Shown here: positions 1 through 6,000 of the stretch, in pieces
How positions within the stretch are numbered: position 1 is the stretch's first letter
How the letters are laid out: the number at the start of each line of letters is the position of its first letter
Assembly: GCA_024641835.1 (NCBI GenBank)
Contig: JAHECH010000148.1
Coordinates: 1,207 to 8,440, forward strand
Direction of reading: 5' to 3'
DNA: 7,234 nt
Origin: Deltaproteobacteria bacterium
GTDB taxonomy: Bacteria > Desulfobacterota > DSM-4660 > Desulfatiglandales > HGW-15
Position numbers and translations under genes: made by a program
The notes under the pieces: model-generated
The model's input: only the letters and a program-made list of their open reading frames with translations
The model's database searches: none
Told to the model about the DNA's origin: nothing

Positions 1-1296
1 AAAATGAAAGATCTCTACCGTGTTCCGGTAGACCCTCTTTAGATGTCGAGTCCGCCCACTTGCCTTTATGCCAAGAGATTTCCATGATGACCCTCTCCTG
101 TAGAGATCCTGGTATTCGTCCAGGCATATGACGAGATCACCTCCAGGCTTAATCAGGTTCAGCAGGATCTTCAGCATCTCCCCGTCGAAGTCTTGGCCCT
201 CATCCACGAGAATGGCGTCAAAGGGACCAACTAGGGATCTCCCGTTCAATACCTTTTCAAGGGTTTCTTCGGTCACCAGTTCGTAATATTCCGAGTCCTC
301 GTTTTCAAAGTGAACCGGTTCTCCCAGTATCCGGGTACAAAGTTCATAAAAGTGACAGACCTCAATTCCGTTTGTTCCGATACCCAGGCCCTTCTCCTGC
401 AGTAGTCTCTTGAGGTATCCGACGAGGGCAATGTTATAACATACCAGAAGGATCTTTTTGACTTTGGGACTATATTTGTAAAGGTGGCAGCAGCGGTGAA
501 TCAGGATAAGGGTTTTGCCGCTTCCGGGCGGCCCTTTGATGACTTGGTGGCCTGGAGCGAGGCGCAACGCCAATCTCACCTGCGTTTCATCGAGGGCCTG
601 AACTTCCTTTTGGAAACGTGCTTTACCCGCACCCTGGCGTGGAGGCAGGTCGATCTTTGACGCGGGCCACATGGCAAAGCAAAGCTTCCCTTCCTCTTTT
701 GCGGCAAGGCCTTTGAAGGGAAATGGGAAGGCGCCGGAGATCCTTTGCTGAAACTTGACTCCCGAACTGTCGCACAGGATCTCCCCGGTTGCATCGAGGT
801 CGTCATGGAGCATTGCGATCTCAATGGGAATGAGCCATTGAAGGCCTCTGTCGAAATACTGCTCATGGGAGATGTTCGGGAAAAACACCATCCTCCCAAT
901 GGGTATCCTTAAGTCGCCCCCATGGGCAGCATCGTCTGACAGGAGGTCAGGGATGTTTTTCAACCACTCCATCAAGGCATGAACATAGCCCTTGGCCTGC
1001 TTGCTAGGGTTTGTCTTTTTTTCGATTTTTCCTGAAACACGGACGGTGAACTGGTGAGGTGTGTATGAAATGATCTTTTGACTGGTCCAGTCTTTCACCT
1101 CAATCACCAGAAGTCCAAGCTTCTTGCTGAAGAGAATGAAGTCCGGCTCTACCCCTGTGGCCCCGATCGAAGGCTGATACCAGCAAATGAAATCCTTGTG
1201 CGGTCTTGCCGCCTCTTTCAAAAACCTGAAAACCCGCTTCTCGCCTTCAGTTGCCTCTTCGTAACCCTCCATGTTCTCCGGGTACATTCTGGCCAT
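1..1296 (-). CDS. NERD-domain superfamily 1 (UvrD-like) DNA helicase, N-terminal 432 residues; cut by the left window edge
   Basis: Reading leftward from ATG at 1296, the frame stays open to base 1 with no stop, so the C-terminus is missing. Residues about 15-115 look like a NERD nuclease-related domain: E19 in an EGEKRVFRFL helix, D52 in PDFILF, and E66-V-K68 in LLVIEVKDW give the E...D...ExK pattern of restriction-endonuclease-like folds. A helicase core follows: a Q-like segment LDETQ (235-239), Walker A GPPGSGKT (255-262), motif II VDEGQDF (364-370), motif III around CLDEYQDLYRR (391-401) and motif IV LKRVYRNT (419-426). The family usually continues with a second RecA-like domain, expected just outside the window. 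The start is supported by GGAG at 1307-1304 with a 7-base spacer and by an in-frame TGA at 1317-1315; a second ATG at 1287 has no such site. NERD helicases are predicted to combine DNA unwinding with nuclease activity and often occur in defence islands. The family call is firm; the biological role is inference. Confidence 0.9.
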   Translation of the reverse strand, partial: MARMYPENMEGYEEATEGEKRVFRFLKEAARPHKDFICWYQPSIGATGVEPDFILFSKKLGLLVIEVKDWTSQKIISYTPHQFTVRVSGKIEKKTNPSKQAKGYVHALMEWLKNIPDLLSDDAAHGGDLRIPIGRMVFFPNISHEQYFDRGLQWLIPIEIAMLHDDLDATGEILCDSSGVKFQQRISGAFPFPFKGLAAKEEGKLCFAMWPASKIDLPPRQGAGKARFQKEVQALDETQVRLALRLAPGHQVIKGPPGSGKTLILIHRCCHLYKYSPKVKKILLVCYNIALVGYLKRLLQEKGLGIGTNGIEVCHFYELCTRILGEPVHFENEDSEYYELVTEETLEKVLNGRSLVGPFDAILVDEGQDFDGEMLKILLNLIKPGGDLVICLDEYQDLYRRGSSWKSLGIKASGRTRHLKRVYRNTVEIFHF

Positions 1297-1465
1297 ACTT
1301 GAGCTCCACTGGTTTCAGGCTAAACCATCAGTCAGTGATTTTCGAGAAGACCATTTCTGAATTCAATCGTCATCTTCTGAAGTTCTCCTGTTCCACACTT
1401 CTTGCCTATTCAGAGATTCAGTATCTGTCCTTTTGCTTAGAAGGCTCATTTTGAGGCTGAAAATG

Positions 1466-1490
1466 CGGTTCTAATCAAGACCTGACCCCC
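1466..1490 (-). repeat. Possible REP/RAYT-type element remnant
   Basis: The minus strand reads GGGGGTCAGGTCTTGATTAG from 1490, directly after the CCGGC/GCCGG hairpin. From memory, closely similar GGGGTCAGGTCTTG strings recur in intergenic regions of many proteobacterial and Desulfobacterota genomes, often beside REP-associated tyrosine transposases (Y1/RAYT family). Only one copy is seen here and there is no transposase gene. Its repetitive nature therefore rests on recognition rather than on the window itself. Confidence 0.35.
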
Positions 1491-1504
1491 GGCTTTTTCG
1501 CCGG
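1489..1504. repeat. Small GC-rich hairpin CCGGC-6-GCCGG
   Basis: The five-base arms at 1489-1493 and 1500-1504 are perfect complements around a six-base T-rich (A-rich on the minus strand) loop. The hairpin lies 34 bases beyond the AsmA stop codon. No T tract follows it on the minus strand, so it is not a canonical Rho-independent terminator for AsmA. It could still stabilise the transcript end, or be the stem of the adjoining REP-like element. Confidence 0.55.
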
Positions 1505-1509
1505 AACTT

Positions 1510-1522
1510 GCTTTTCAAAAGC
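1510..1522. repeat. 13-base perfect palindrome GCTTTT-C-AAAAGC
   Basis: The palindrome lies 16 bases past the AsmA stop codon, with six-base arms around a single central base. It is AT-rich and too tight to form a full-length hairpin; as RNA it would pair only about four base pairs. A protein-binding half-site pair, or chance, is as likely as a role in transcription ending. Confidence 0.4.
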
Positions 1523-1537
1523 GATAGAGGTGTAGAC

Positions 1538-3670
1538 CTATTTCCCGAACAGCTTCTCGAGTCCCTTGCCGAGTCCTTTGATCCCCTCCTCCGCCGGAGC
1601 AGCCGGCCCGGTCGCCTGTTTCTTCTCTTGTTTTCCGAGAGAAGACATCTTGACCCCCTTCCTGGCTGCCTCCAGGGCGGTCGAACACAGATTCTGGTTC
1701 GTCTGGCTTCCACTGATCAAGGGTGCCGCGAGGCCTATAGGACCCAACAGAGCTGTCCCACCAACCATCTTTCCCACGGTGATGGCTGTCTGGGTCGTGT
1801 CAATGCCCAAAGATGGATGTGCAAGGGTGCCACTCAATTTGAATGCCTTTGCCAGCTCACCCAGACTCGCTGTGACTTTGCCTACACTGCTGCTCCCGAT
1901 CCCGCCTTTAGGAGATGGATTGAGGGCCAGATTCAGCGTTTCGTTCTTCAGGTCGATCTCGCCGTCACCGATCACGCTCATCTGATCGGTGTCGAGTACG
2001 AGAGCGGTCGTATCAGCATGTCCATCCTTGATGTTGAAACCGCTGACAAGGCAGTTGACCGCGGTGAATTGTGACCCCGAGGATAACCCCAGAAGTTTAG
2101 GGAGCTCGGAGCCGATGCTGCCGCCCAGGAGGTCAATGTACTTGCTGTCAATCTTTCCTTTACCCATCGCCACGACCGACTTGCCGTCAAGGCTTCCCAT
2201 CAAGCCGGCGACGGAGCTTCCACGGCCTTTGATGTTCATATCCGCGTCAAGGCGACCTTCCATAGTCTCGATCCCTTTAACTTCCTTCAGCATAAGCCCA
2301 ATGTCGAGCTGTTCGATCTTCATGGCCGCGCTCAGCACAGCCACTTTCCCTTGCCCCTGGAGGTCAAGTTGAGCGTCCAGCGTTCCTCCAGCCATAACGG
2401 CCTTTAAGGGTTTGACATCAAGGGTCCCATTCTTGAGATTCATACTGAGACTGAGGTTGTTCAAGGCGATCATGGGGAGCAGGACTTGACCCGACTGAAT
2501 TTTAACGTCTGCGTTGACCAGTCCCAGTGCATCCAATGGAAGAGGCTCATCCGGAAAGATTTTATCACGCTTCGGCGTTGCCTTGGCAGACTCGCTCGCA
2601 GGTTTCCCCCCACTCTTGACAGGGCCTGAGCCTCCGCTTTCGGGCAACATCGACCGGATATCCAGCCTGTGCGACGTCAGCACAGCTGTTACCGTCGGCC
2701 GCTGTCCCCCCATCTGAACCTCCGCGGTGCCGGCCAGATCACTCTCCCCGAGGGCTGCCTTGAGATCGGAGATTCTGTAAGTTTTTGCAGCCGGGTCGCT
2801 CAGGCGGCCTGAGACGTCAAAAGGCCCCTTCAGTGGCAGGGATTTACCCAAGGCCTTTTCCAGGGTGGCCAGATCGCTCCCTTTAATTACGAACCCGAGA
2901 TCGATTCCCCGCTGGGCAAGCACATCTTTGATCGTACCATCCAGCGCGAGAGTCGCACCGAACGTCTTGACAGTCATGTTGAGCGGCCACGGTCTGGCTG
3001 CGCCCGTCAAGGCTGCAAGAGGGCCGATGGTCCCTTCAGCCTCCAGAGGTTCGCCGTTATAGGCACCCTTCAATCTTAATTTGACAGGGCTCTCCAACCC
3101 TGAAGCATTCGCCGTAAGACTATCCAGGGCCGCAACCATGGTCTTGCCCGATCGTCCGTCTCTGTAAGTCAACTGTCCCTTGCTGATCCGGAATTCATTG
3201 ACGACCAGCGCCGGGAGCTTCATCTCCTTTTTTTGGGGGATCTCTTCTTTCGGTTTTTCAGAGATGGCCTTCTTCTGGGTTTCAAACTCAAGGTTCGACT
3301 TTCCGGATCTGTCGGTTTCAATCAAGATGTCGGGCTCGACCAGAATCAGCCGCTTCAGCTCGATATTTCCGAAGATCAGGGGAACAAGCGCCACCTGCAC
3401 TTCAAACTGTTTGATCTTAGCCATTTCCGGTCGTGATCCCCACGGGGCATTCTGAAAGCCCACATTCTCCACCATAAGGCCAGGAGTCAAGCCGATCTTG
3501 AGGCGAATGTCACCGCCCAGTGTCAGCTCACGACCTGTAGCGTCCCGGACCTCTTTCGTGATCTGGGGTTTGAGACTGTTGAAATCGTACGTCGACAGGA
3601 TCACATATACGGCGATGATCAATAGGACGATAACTCCACAAAAACCGATAATAATCCATTTCCATCGCAT
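1538..3670 (-). CDS. AsmA-family inner-membrane protein
   Basis: This is a complete 710-residue frame. Residues 5-26 form one hydrophobic N-terminal helix preceded by basic residues, an uncleaved signal anchor that would leave the rest in the periplasm. The N-terminal AsmA domain is clear: STYDFNSLKPQI (26-37), a GRELTLGGDI strand (46-55), APWGSRPEM (75-83), and VALVPLIFGNIELKRL with its P-D-I-L-I-E strand (93-117). Lysine/glutamate-rich (131-150) and serine/glycine/lysine-rich (343-370) linkers separate beta-rich blocks. The region about 500-625, including VIGDGEIDLKNETLNLAL (566-583), matches the C-terminal AsmA/TamB-like part of the family. Known relatives are bridge-like proteins implicated in outer-membrane lipid homeostasis; the substrate of this one is not visible. 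ATG at 3670 follows AAGGAGG (3686-3680) with a 9-base spacer. It has its own promoter and is probably a housekeeping gene unrelated to the DNA-processing neighbours. Confidence 0.92.
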   Translation of the reverse strand: MRWKWIIIGFCGVIVLLIIAVYVILSTYDFNSLKPQITKEVRDATGRELTLGGDIRLKIGLTPGLMVENVGFQNAPWGSRPEMAKIKQFEVQVALVPLIFGNIELKRLILVEPDILIETDRSGKSNLEFETQKKAISEKPKEEIPQKKEMKLPALVVNEFRISKGQLTYRDGRSGKTMVAALDSLTANASGLESPVKLRLKGAYNGEPLEAEGTIGPLAALTGAARPWPLNMTVKTFGATLALDGTIKDVLAQRGIDLGFVIKGSDLATLEKALGKSLPLKGPFDVSGRLSDPAAKTYRISDLKAALGESDLAGTAEVQMGGQRPTVTAVLTSHRLDIRSMLPESGGSGPVKSGGKPASESAKATPKRDKIFPDEPLPLDALGLVNADVKIQSGQVLLPMIALNNLSLSMNLKNGTLDVKPLKAVMAGGTLDAQLDLQGQGKVAVLSAAMKIEQLDIGLMLKEVKGIETMEGRLDADMNIKGRGSSVAGLMGSLDGKSVVAMGKGKIDSKYIDLLGGSIGSELPKLLGLSSGSQFTAVNCLVSGFNIKDGHADTTALVLDTDQMSVIGDGEIDLKNETLNLALNPSPKGGIGSSSVGKVTASLGELAKAFKLSGTLAHPSLGIDTTQTAITVGKMVGGTALLGPIGLAAPLISGSQTNQNLCSTALEAARKGVKMSSLGKQEKKQATGPAAPAEEGIKGLGKGLEKLFGK

Positions 3671-3679
3671 CGGATCTCC

Positions 3680-3702
3680 CCTCCTTTTCCACCGTTAGTG
3701 GA
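3680..3702 (-). promoter_or_regulatory. AsmA ribosome binding site with adjacent leader hairpin
   Basis: AAGGAGG at 3686-3680 is a near-perfect anti-16S sequence, 9 bases before the ATG at 3670. Immediately upstream, TCCAC (3702-3698) and GTGGA (3692-3688) form a five-base-pair stem with a five-base loop that ends one base before the Shine-Dalgarno sequence. The stem does not cover the site, so it more likely keeps it exposed or protects the 5' end than blocks translation. Confidence 0.6.
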
Positions 3703-3734
3703 TTCGCAGACACTTCCACTTTGCTTTTATAACC

Positions 3735-3763
3735 ATAATATTGAGTCGACTTAGCCTTTTCAA
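3735..3763 (-). promoter_or_regulatory. Sigma70-type promoter for the AsmA gene
   Basis: On the minus strand, TTGAAA (3763-3758, five of six to the -35 consensus) is followed after exactly 17 bases by TATTAT (3740-3735, five of six to the -10 consensus). Transcription would start near 3728, giving a leader of about 58 bases ahead of the AsmA ATG. The position, spacing and match make this the clearest promoter in the window. It indicates that AsmA is transcribed independently of the ATPase/FtsK-nuclease operon. Confidence 0.7.
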
Positions 3764-3813
3764 TAAACTCCTGTGCATCATTTACGCGAACAAACGATCT
3801 CTTAAGACAGTGT

Positions 3814-3860
3814 AGAAGAGCGATCAAAAGGCAATTTTGGCGGCCTCTCGGCGCTCTTCT
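3814..3860. repeat. Inverted repeat AGAAGAGCG / CGCTCTTCT
   Basis: Perfect nine-base arms at 3814-3822 and 3852-3860 are separated by 29 bases that include a GC-rich stretch (GGCGGCC). The repeat sits about 50 bases upstream of the AsmA -35 box. No T tract follows on the minus strand. It could be a paired operator, part of a structured RNA end, or the remnant of a small repeat element. Confidence 0.5.
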
Positions 3861-3954
3861 TCGAATACGTTGTCCAGAATAGGGTGCCTCGTCGTTAAAT
3901 TGCTATAAGGCTAGTCCTGTATTTCGCTTTCCCCATCGCTGTATTGTGATTTAC

Positions 3955-3983
3955 ATAGGGTAGCTTGAGATCTGAAACCCTAT
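3955..3983. repeat. Inverted repeat ATAGGGT / ACCCTAT
   Basis: Perfect seven-base arms at 3955-3961 and 3977-3983 flank 15 bases containing the palindrome AGATCT (3968-3973). It lies about 155 bases downstream of the FtsK-nuclease stop codon. It might form an extended hairpin at the end of that transcript or serve as an operator, but without a T tract neither role is established. Confidence 0.45.
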
Positions 3984-4137
3984 CTTGGCGGGAGCAGCAG
4001 ATTCCGTGAGTGGAAAGCGGGACGCTGTAAACTTTTTAACTTATGAACGCTGGGAGAGAACGGCTCAAGGGTCTGCCCTTAGACTTTGGCTGGCTTGTGT
4101 TGATTGCCGAGAGCCCCTTTTCTGCAAGGCGAGGCGA

Positions 4138-6000
4138 TCAACGGACTCGCGGAGCTTCACTGCCAAGTTTTCGAAATTCCTCTTGAGTGATATATGGCGA
4201 CTGGGCGCGCTCGATGCCTTTCCCCCGGTCACACAGCAGGTCGCCTCTTCCCAGAAGTTTCTCTCCTCCTGTTTGGTCCAAGATAATGCTCGAATTAGTC
4301 GCGTTGATCACTCGCATGCAGATTTTTAGGGGCAGGTTCGCCTTGATCAGGCCGGTCACCACGTTCCTGTCAGGCCGCTGGGTGGCCAGCACAAGATGAA
4401 TCCCAGCCGCACGTCCCTTTGCTGCAAGTCTAGTTACTACCGTTTCAAACTCCTTTTTCGTATTCTTATCCGAAAGAATGAGATCGGCAAACTCGTCGAA
4501 GACGATAACATGGTAGTGAATATCGCTTCTCCCTGATTTGAACCGGTCGCTAAGATTCTCAAAGCCCTCACGAAATAAGATGTGATAACGCTTATCCATT
4601 TTTTCTGCGGCGTCTCGCAAGTGCGGCAAAGCAGATTCCACATCAGTAACGACTGGAGCAGCTAGGTGAGGCAGCTCAGAGAGGTTGCCGAATGTTAGAA
4701 TCTTGGGGTCGATGATGGTGAGTTTCAGTTTCTCAGGCGTATTCTTCAGCACGAGGGAGGCGACCAAGCACTTCAGGAATTCGCTCTTCCCGCTTCCGGA
4801 TGCGCCCGCGACAAGACAATGGCACGTACTGGGATCGGCAAAGTCAGCGAGTATGGCTTGGTTATCCACCCCGATGCCCACAGGGAATGAAACTGGGCTC
4901 TTGTGTTTCCTGTATTCGGAATCTGACACCACGTTCTTCCAGTAGACTATGTCCGGTTTCTCTTTAGGGATGTCAATGACAACAGCGCCTTTCGAGGGTT
5001 CAACCAGTGGTGTTTGCGGCAGGGAGAGCGCCACCTTCAGGTCATCCGCGCGATTGGCGAGGGACACTACTTTCACTCCAGGAGCAGGCTTTACTCTGTA
5101 ACGAACGAGTTGGGGCGCCTCCTGCTGACCGAGCACTTCCACCTCCAGCTTAAAATCGGCAAAACAGTTCCTGATCGCCTCAGAGAGATCTTTCTTCGAT
5201 CCCTTTGCATCCTTTTTCTGTGGCTTGCCCGGCATTAGAATTTCTTCACGAGGCTCGGAAGGCGGCAGCTTTTCTCCTGCTATTTCATGGAGAACGGGCT
5301 TAACAACGTCTTCGAAAAGACCATCTAAATCCACTTTAGAGACAGCAACTTCGTGCAGATCCGGTTCATAATACTCCAAGGTGCCGTGGAAAATGAGACC
5401 AGGCCGGGCAAGGGAAAGCAGCTTGACATATATGGCAAGCTGGAGAAGGTCATGCTTCATGTGATCGCCGTGGGTGAGTTTGTAGTCCACCACTTCCAGA
5501 TCGTGCTCAGGGTGAAACCGCACCGCATCCAGTTGCCCAGAAATGATTAGAGAGCCATAACCTAAATCAATTCTGATATCCTTTAGAGGAAATTCCTTGG
5601 CTAAATAGACATCGTTCCATGAACGAAACTCTGGCGTGCGTGCACGTAAGTGGGCAACTTGCTGACAGAAGCTCTTAAAGGCGTTTATGAGATGATAGGA
5701 CGAGTCGACTCTGCCTTGTTGAAGGAGCCTATCCAGTCTCTTGACCGCGAACCGATCATGCATTTCGTTCCACAGGGAATCTCTGTCTTCAAGTTTAGCA
5801 GCCTTCTTTGCTCCCTTTCCCACAAGCCATTCCACGAACACTTCTACGGTCTCATGAAAAAGACTCCCGTAAACAGGCAATGACCCCGGCGGAGTGAACG
5901 ACTGTGTTGAAGGTCTTTCGCCTTCTAGCCACTTTCGGCGCCATTCAGCGTCCGCAACAGCACATTTCAATTCAGAAACCGTTATGCGTCTGGTCGCCAT
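4138..6000 (-). CDS. Fusion of Cas4/RecB-like PD-(D/E)XK nuclease with FtsK/SpoIIIE DNA translocase
   Basis: This is a complete 620-residue soluble protein. Residues about 1-240 are a RecB/Cas4-type nuclease: H49 in GSLFHE, D158 in GQLDAV, D172-Y-K174 in VVDYK, and the QLAIY helix (187-191), so the metal-binding residues appear intact. A charged linker (about 245-275) follows. Residues 276-350 match the FtsK beta domain (VRYRVKPAPGVKVVSLANRADDL region, 299-321). The motor has Walker A GASGSGKS (399-406), Walker B VIVFDEFADL (498-507), GRAAGIHLVLATQRP (529-543) and LLGRGDLL (582-589). The four-helix membrane region and the C-terminal gamma winged helix of chromosomal FtsK are absent; the protein ends about 30 residues after the motor. 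It should pump double-stranded DNA by ATP hydrolysis and cut it. The start at 6000 overlaps the upstream stop by 19 bases and has only a weak ribosome binding site, suggesting translational coupling. Domain calls are firm; an anti-invader role is inference. Confidence 0.93.
   Translation of the reverse strand: MATRRITVSELKCAVADAEWRRKWLEGERPSTQSFTPPGSLPVYGSLFHETVEVFVEWLVGKGAKKAAKLEDRDSLWNEMHDRFAVKRLDRLLQQGRVDSSYHLINAFKSFCQQVAHLRARTPEFRSWNDVYLAKEFPLKDIRIDLGYGSLIISGQLDAVRFHPEHDLEVVDYKLTHGDHMKHDLLQLAIYVKLLSLARPGLIFHGTLEYYEPDLHEVAVSKVDLDGLFEDVVKPVLHEIAGEKLPPSEPREEILMPGKPQKKDAKGSKKDLSEAIRNCFADFKLEVEVLGQQEAPQLVRYRVKPAPGVKVVSLANRADDLKVALSLPQTPLVEPSKGAVVIDIPKEKPDIVYWKNVVSDSEYRKHKSPVSFPVGIGVDNQAILADFADPSTCHCLVAGASGSGKSEFLKCLVASLVLKNTPEKLKLTIIDPKILTFGNLSELPHLAAPVVTDVESALPHLRDAAEKMDKRYHILFREGFENLSDRFKSGRSDIHYHVIVFDEFADLILSDKNTKKEFETVVTRLAAKGRAAGIHLVLATQRPDRNVVTGLIKANLPLKICMRVINATNSSIILDQTGGEKLLGRGDLLCDRGKGIERAQSPYITQEEFRKLGSEAPRVR

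Larger units (their letters stand above)
1297..1537. other. Intergenic region between AsmA gene and NERD helicase gene
   Basis: This 241-base gap separates the AsmA stop codon from the helicase start. It contains two small palindromes near the AsmA end and a REP/RAYT-like motif (listed separately). I see no convincing -35/-10 pair for the helicase and no hairpin followed by a T tract on the minus strand. Two tiny reading frames on the minus strand (27 codons from ATG at 1449, 13 codons from ATG at 1373) have no supporting evidence. The helicase therefore either has a promoter I cannot recognise or is transcribed from further upstream. Confidence 0.6.
3671..4137. other. 467-base intergenic region between the FtsK-nuclease gene and the AsmA gene
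   Basis: No convincing gene lies here. Short open frames on either strand begin with TTG, lack ribosome binding sites and run antisense or out of frame into the flanking real genes. What can be seen is the AsmA promoter and leader in the left part, a 9-base inverted repeat at 3814-3860 and a 7-base inverted repeat at 3955-3983. The 150 bases after the FtsK-nuclease stop codon contain no strong hairpin with a T tract, so the end of that operon is unclear. Confidence 0.6.

Noticed and set aside
576..899. 107-codon minus-strand frame within the helicase gene
   Set aside because: Out of frame with the NERD helicase, which reads continuously through this stretch with intact motifs.
1332..1373. 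13-codon minus-strand leader peptide before the NERD helicase (AGGAG at 1389-1385)
   Set aside because: The spacing of 11 bases is long, the peptide has no attenuator-like residue run, and no terminator/antiterminator pair is visible.
1489..1504. Rho-independent terminator for AsmA
   Set aside because: The hairpin is real but is followed on the minus strand by GGGTCAGG rather than a T tract.
1508..2074. 188-codon plus-strand frame
   Set aside because: Entirely antisense to the AsmA coding region, with composition typical of a shadow frame.
3528..3827. 99-codon minus-strand frame upstream of and overlapping AsmA
   Set aside because: It begins with TTG, overlaps AsmA out of frame for about 140 bases and contains the AsmA promoter; no ribosome binding site or recognisable protein features.
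3985..4329. 114-codon plus-strand frame
   Set aside because: It starts with TTG and runs antisense through the end of the FtsK-nuclease gene; no domain or ribosome binding site.
4138..6000. Chromosomal FtsK cell-division protein
   Set aside because: It lacks the membrane helices and gamma domain and carries an N-terminal PD-(D/E)XK nuclease.
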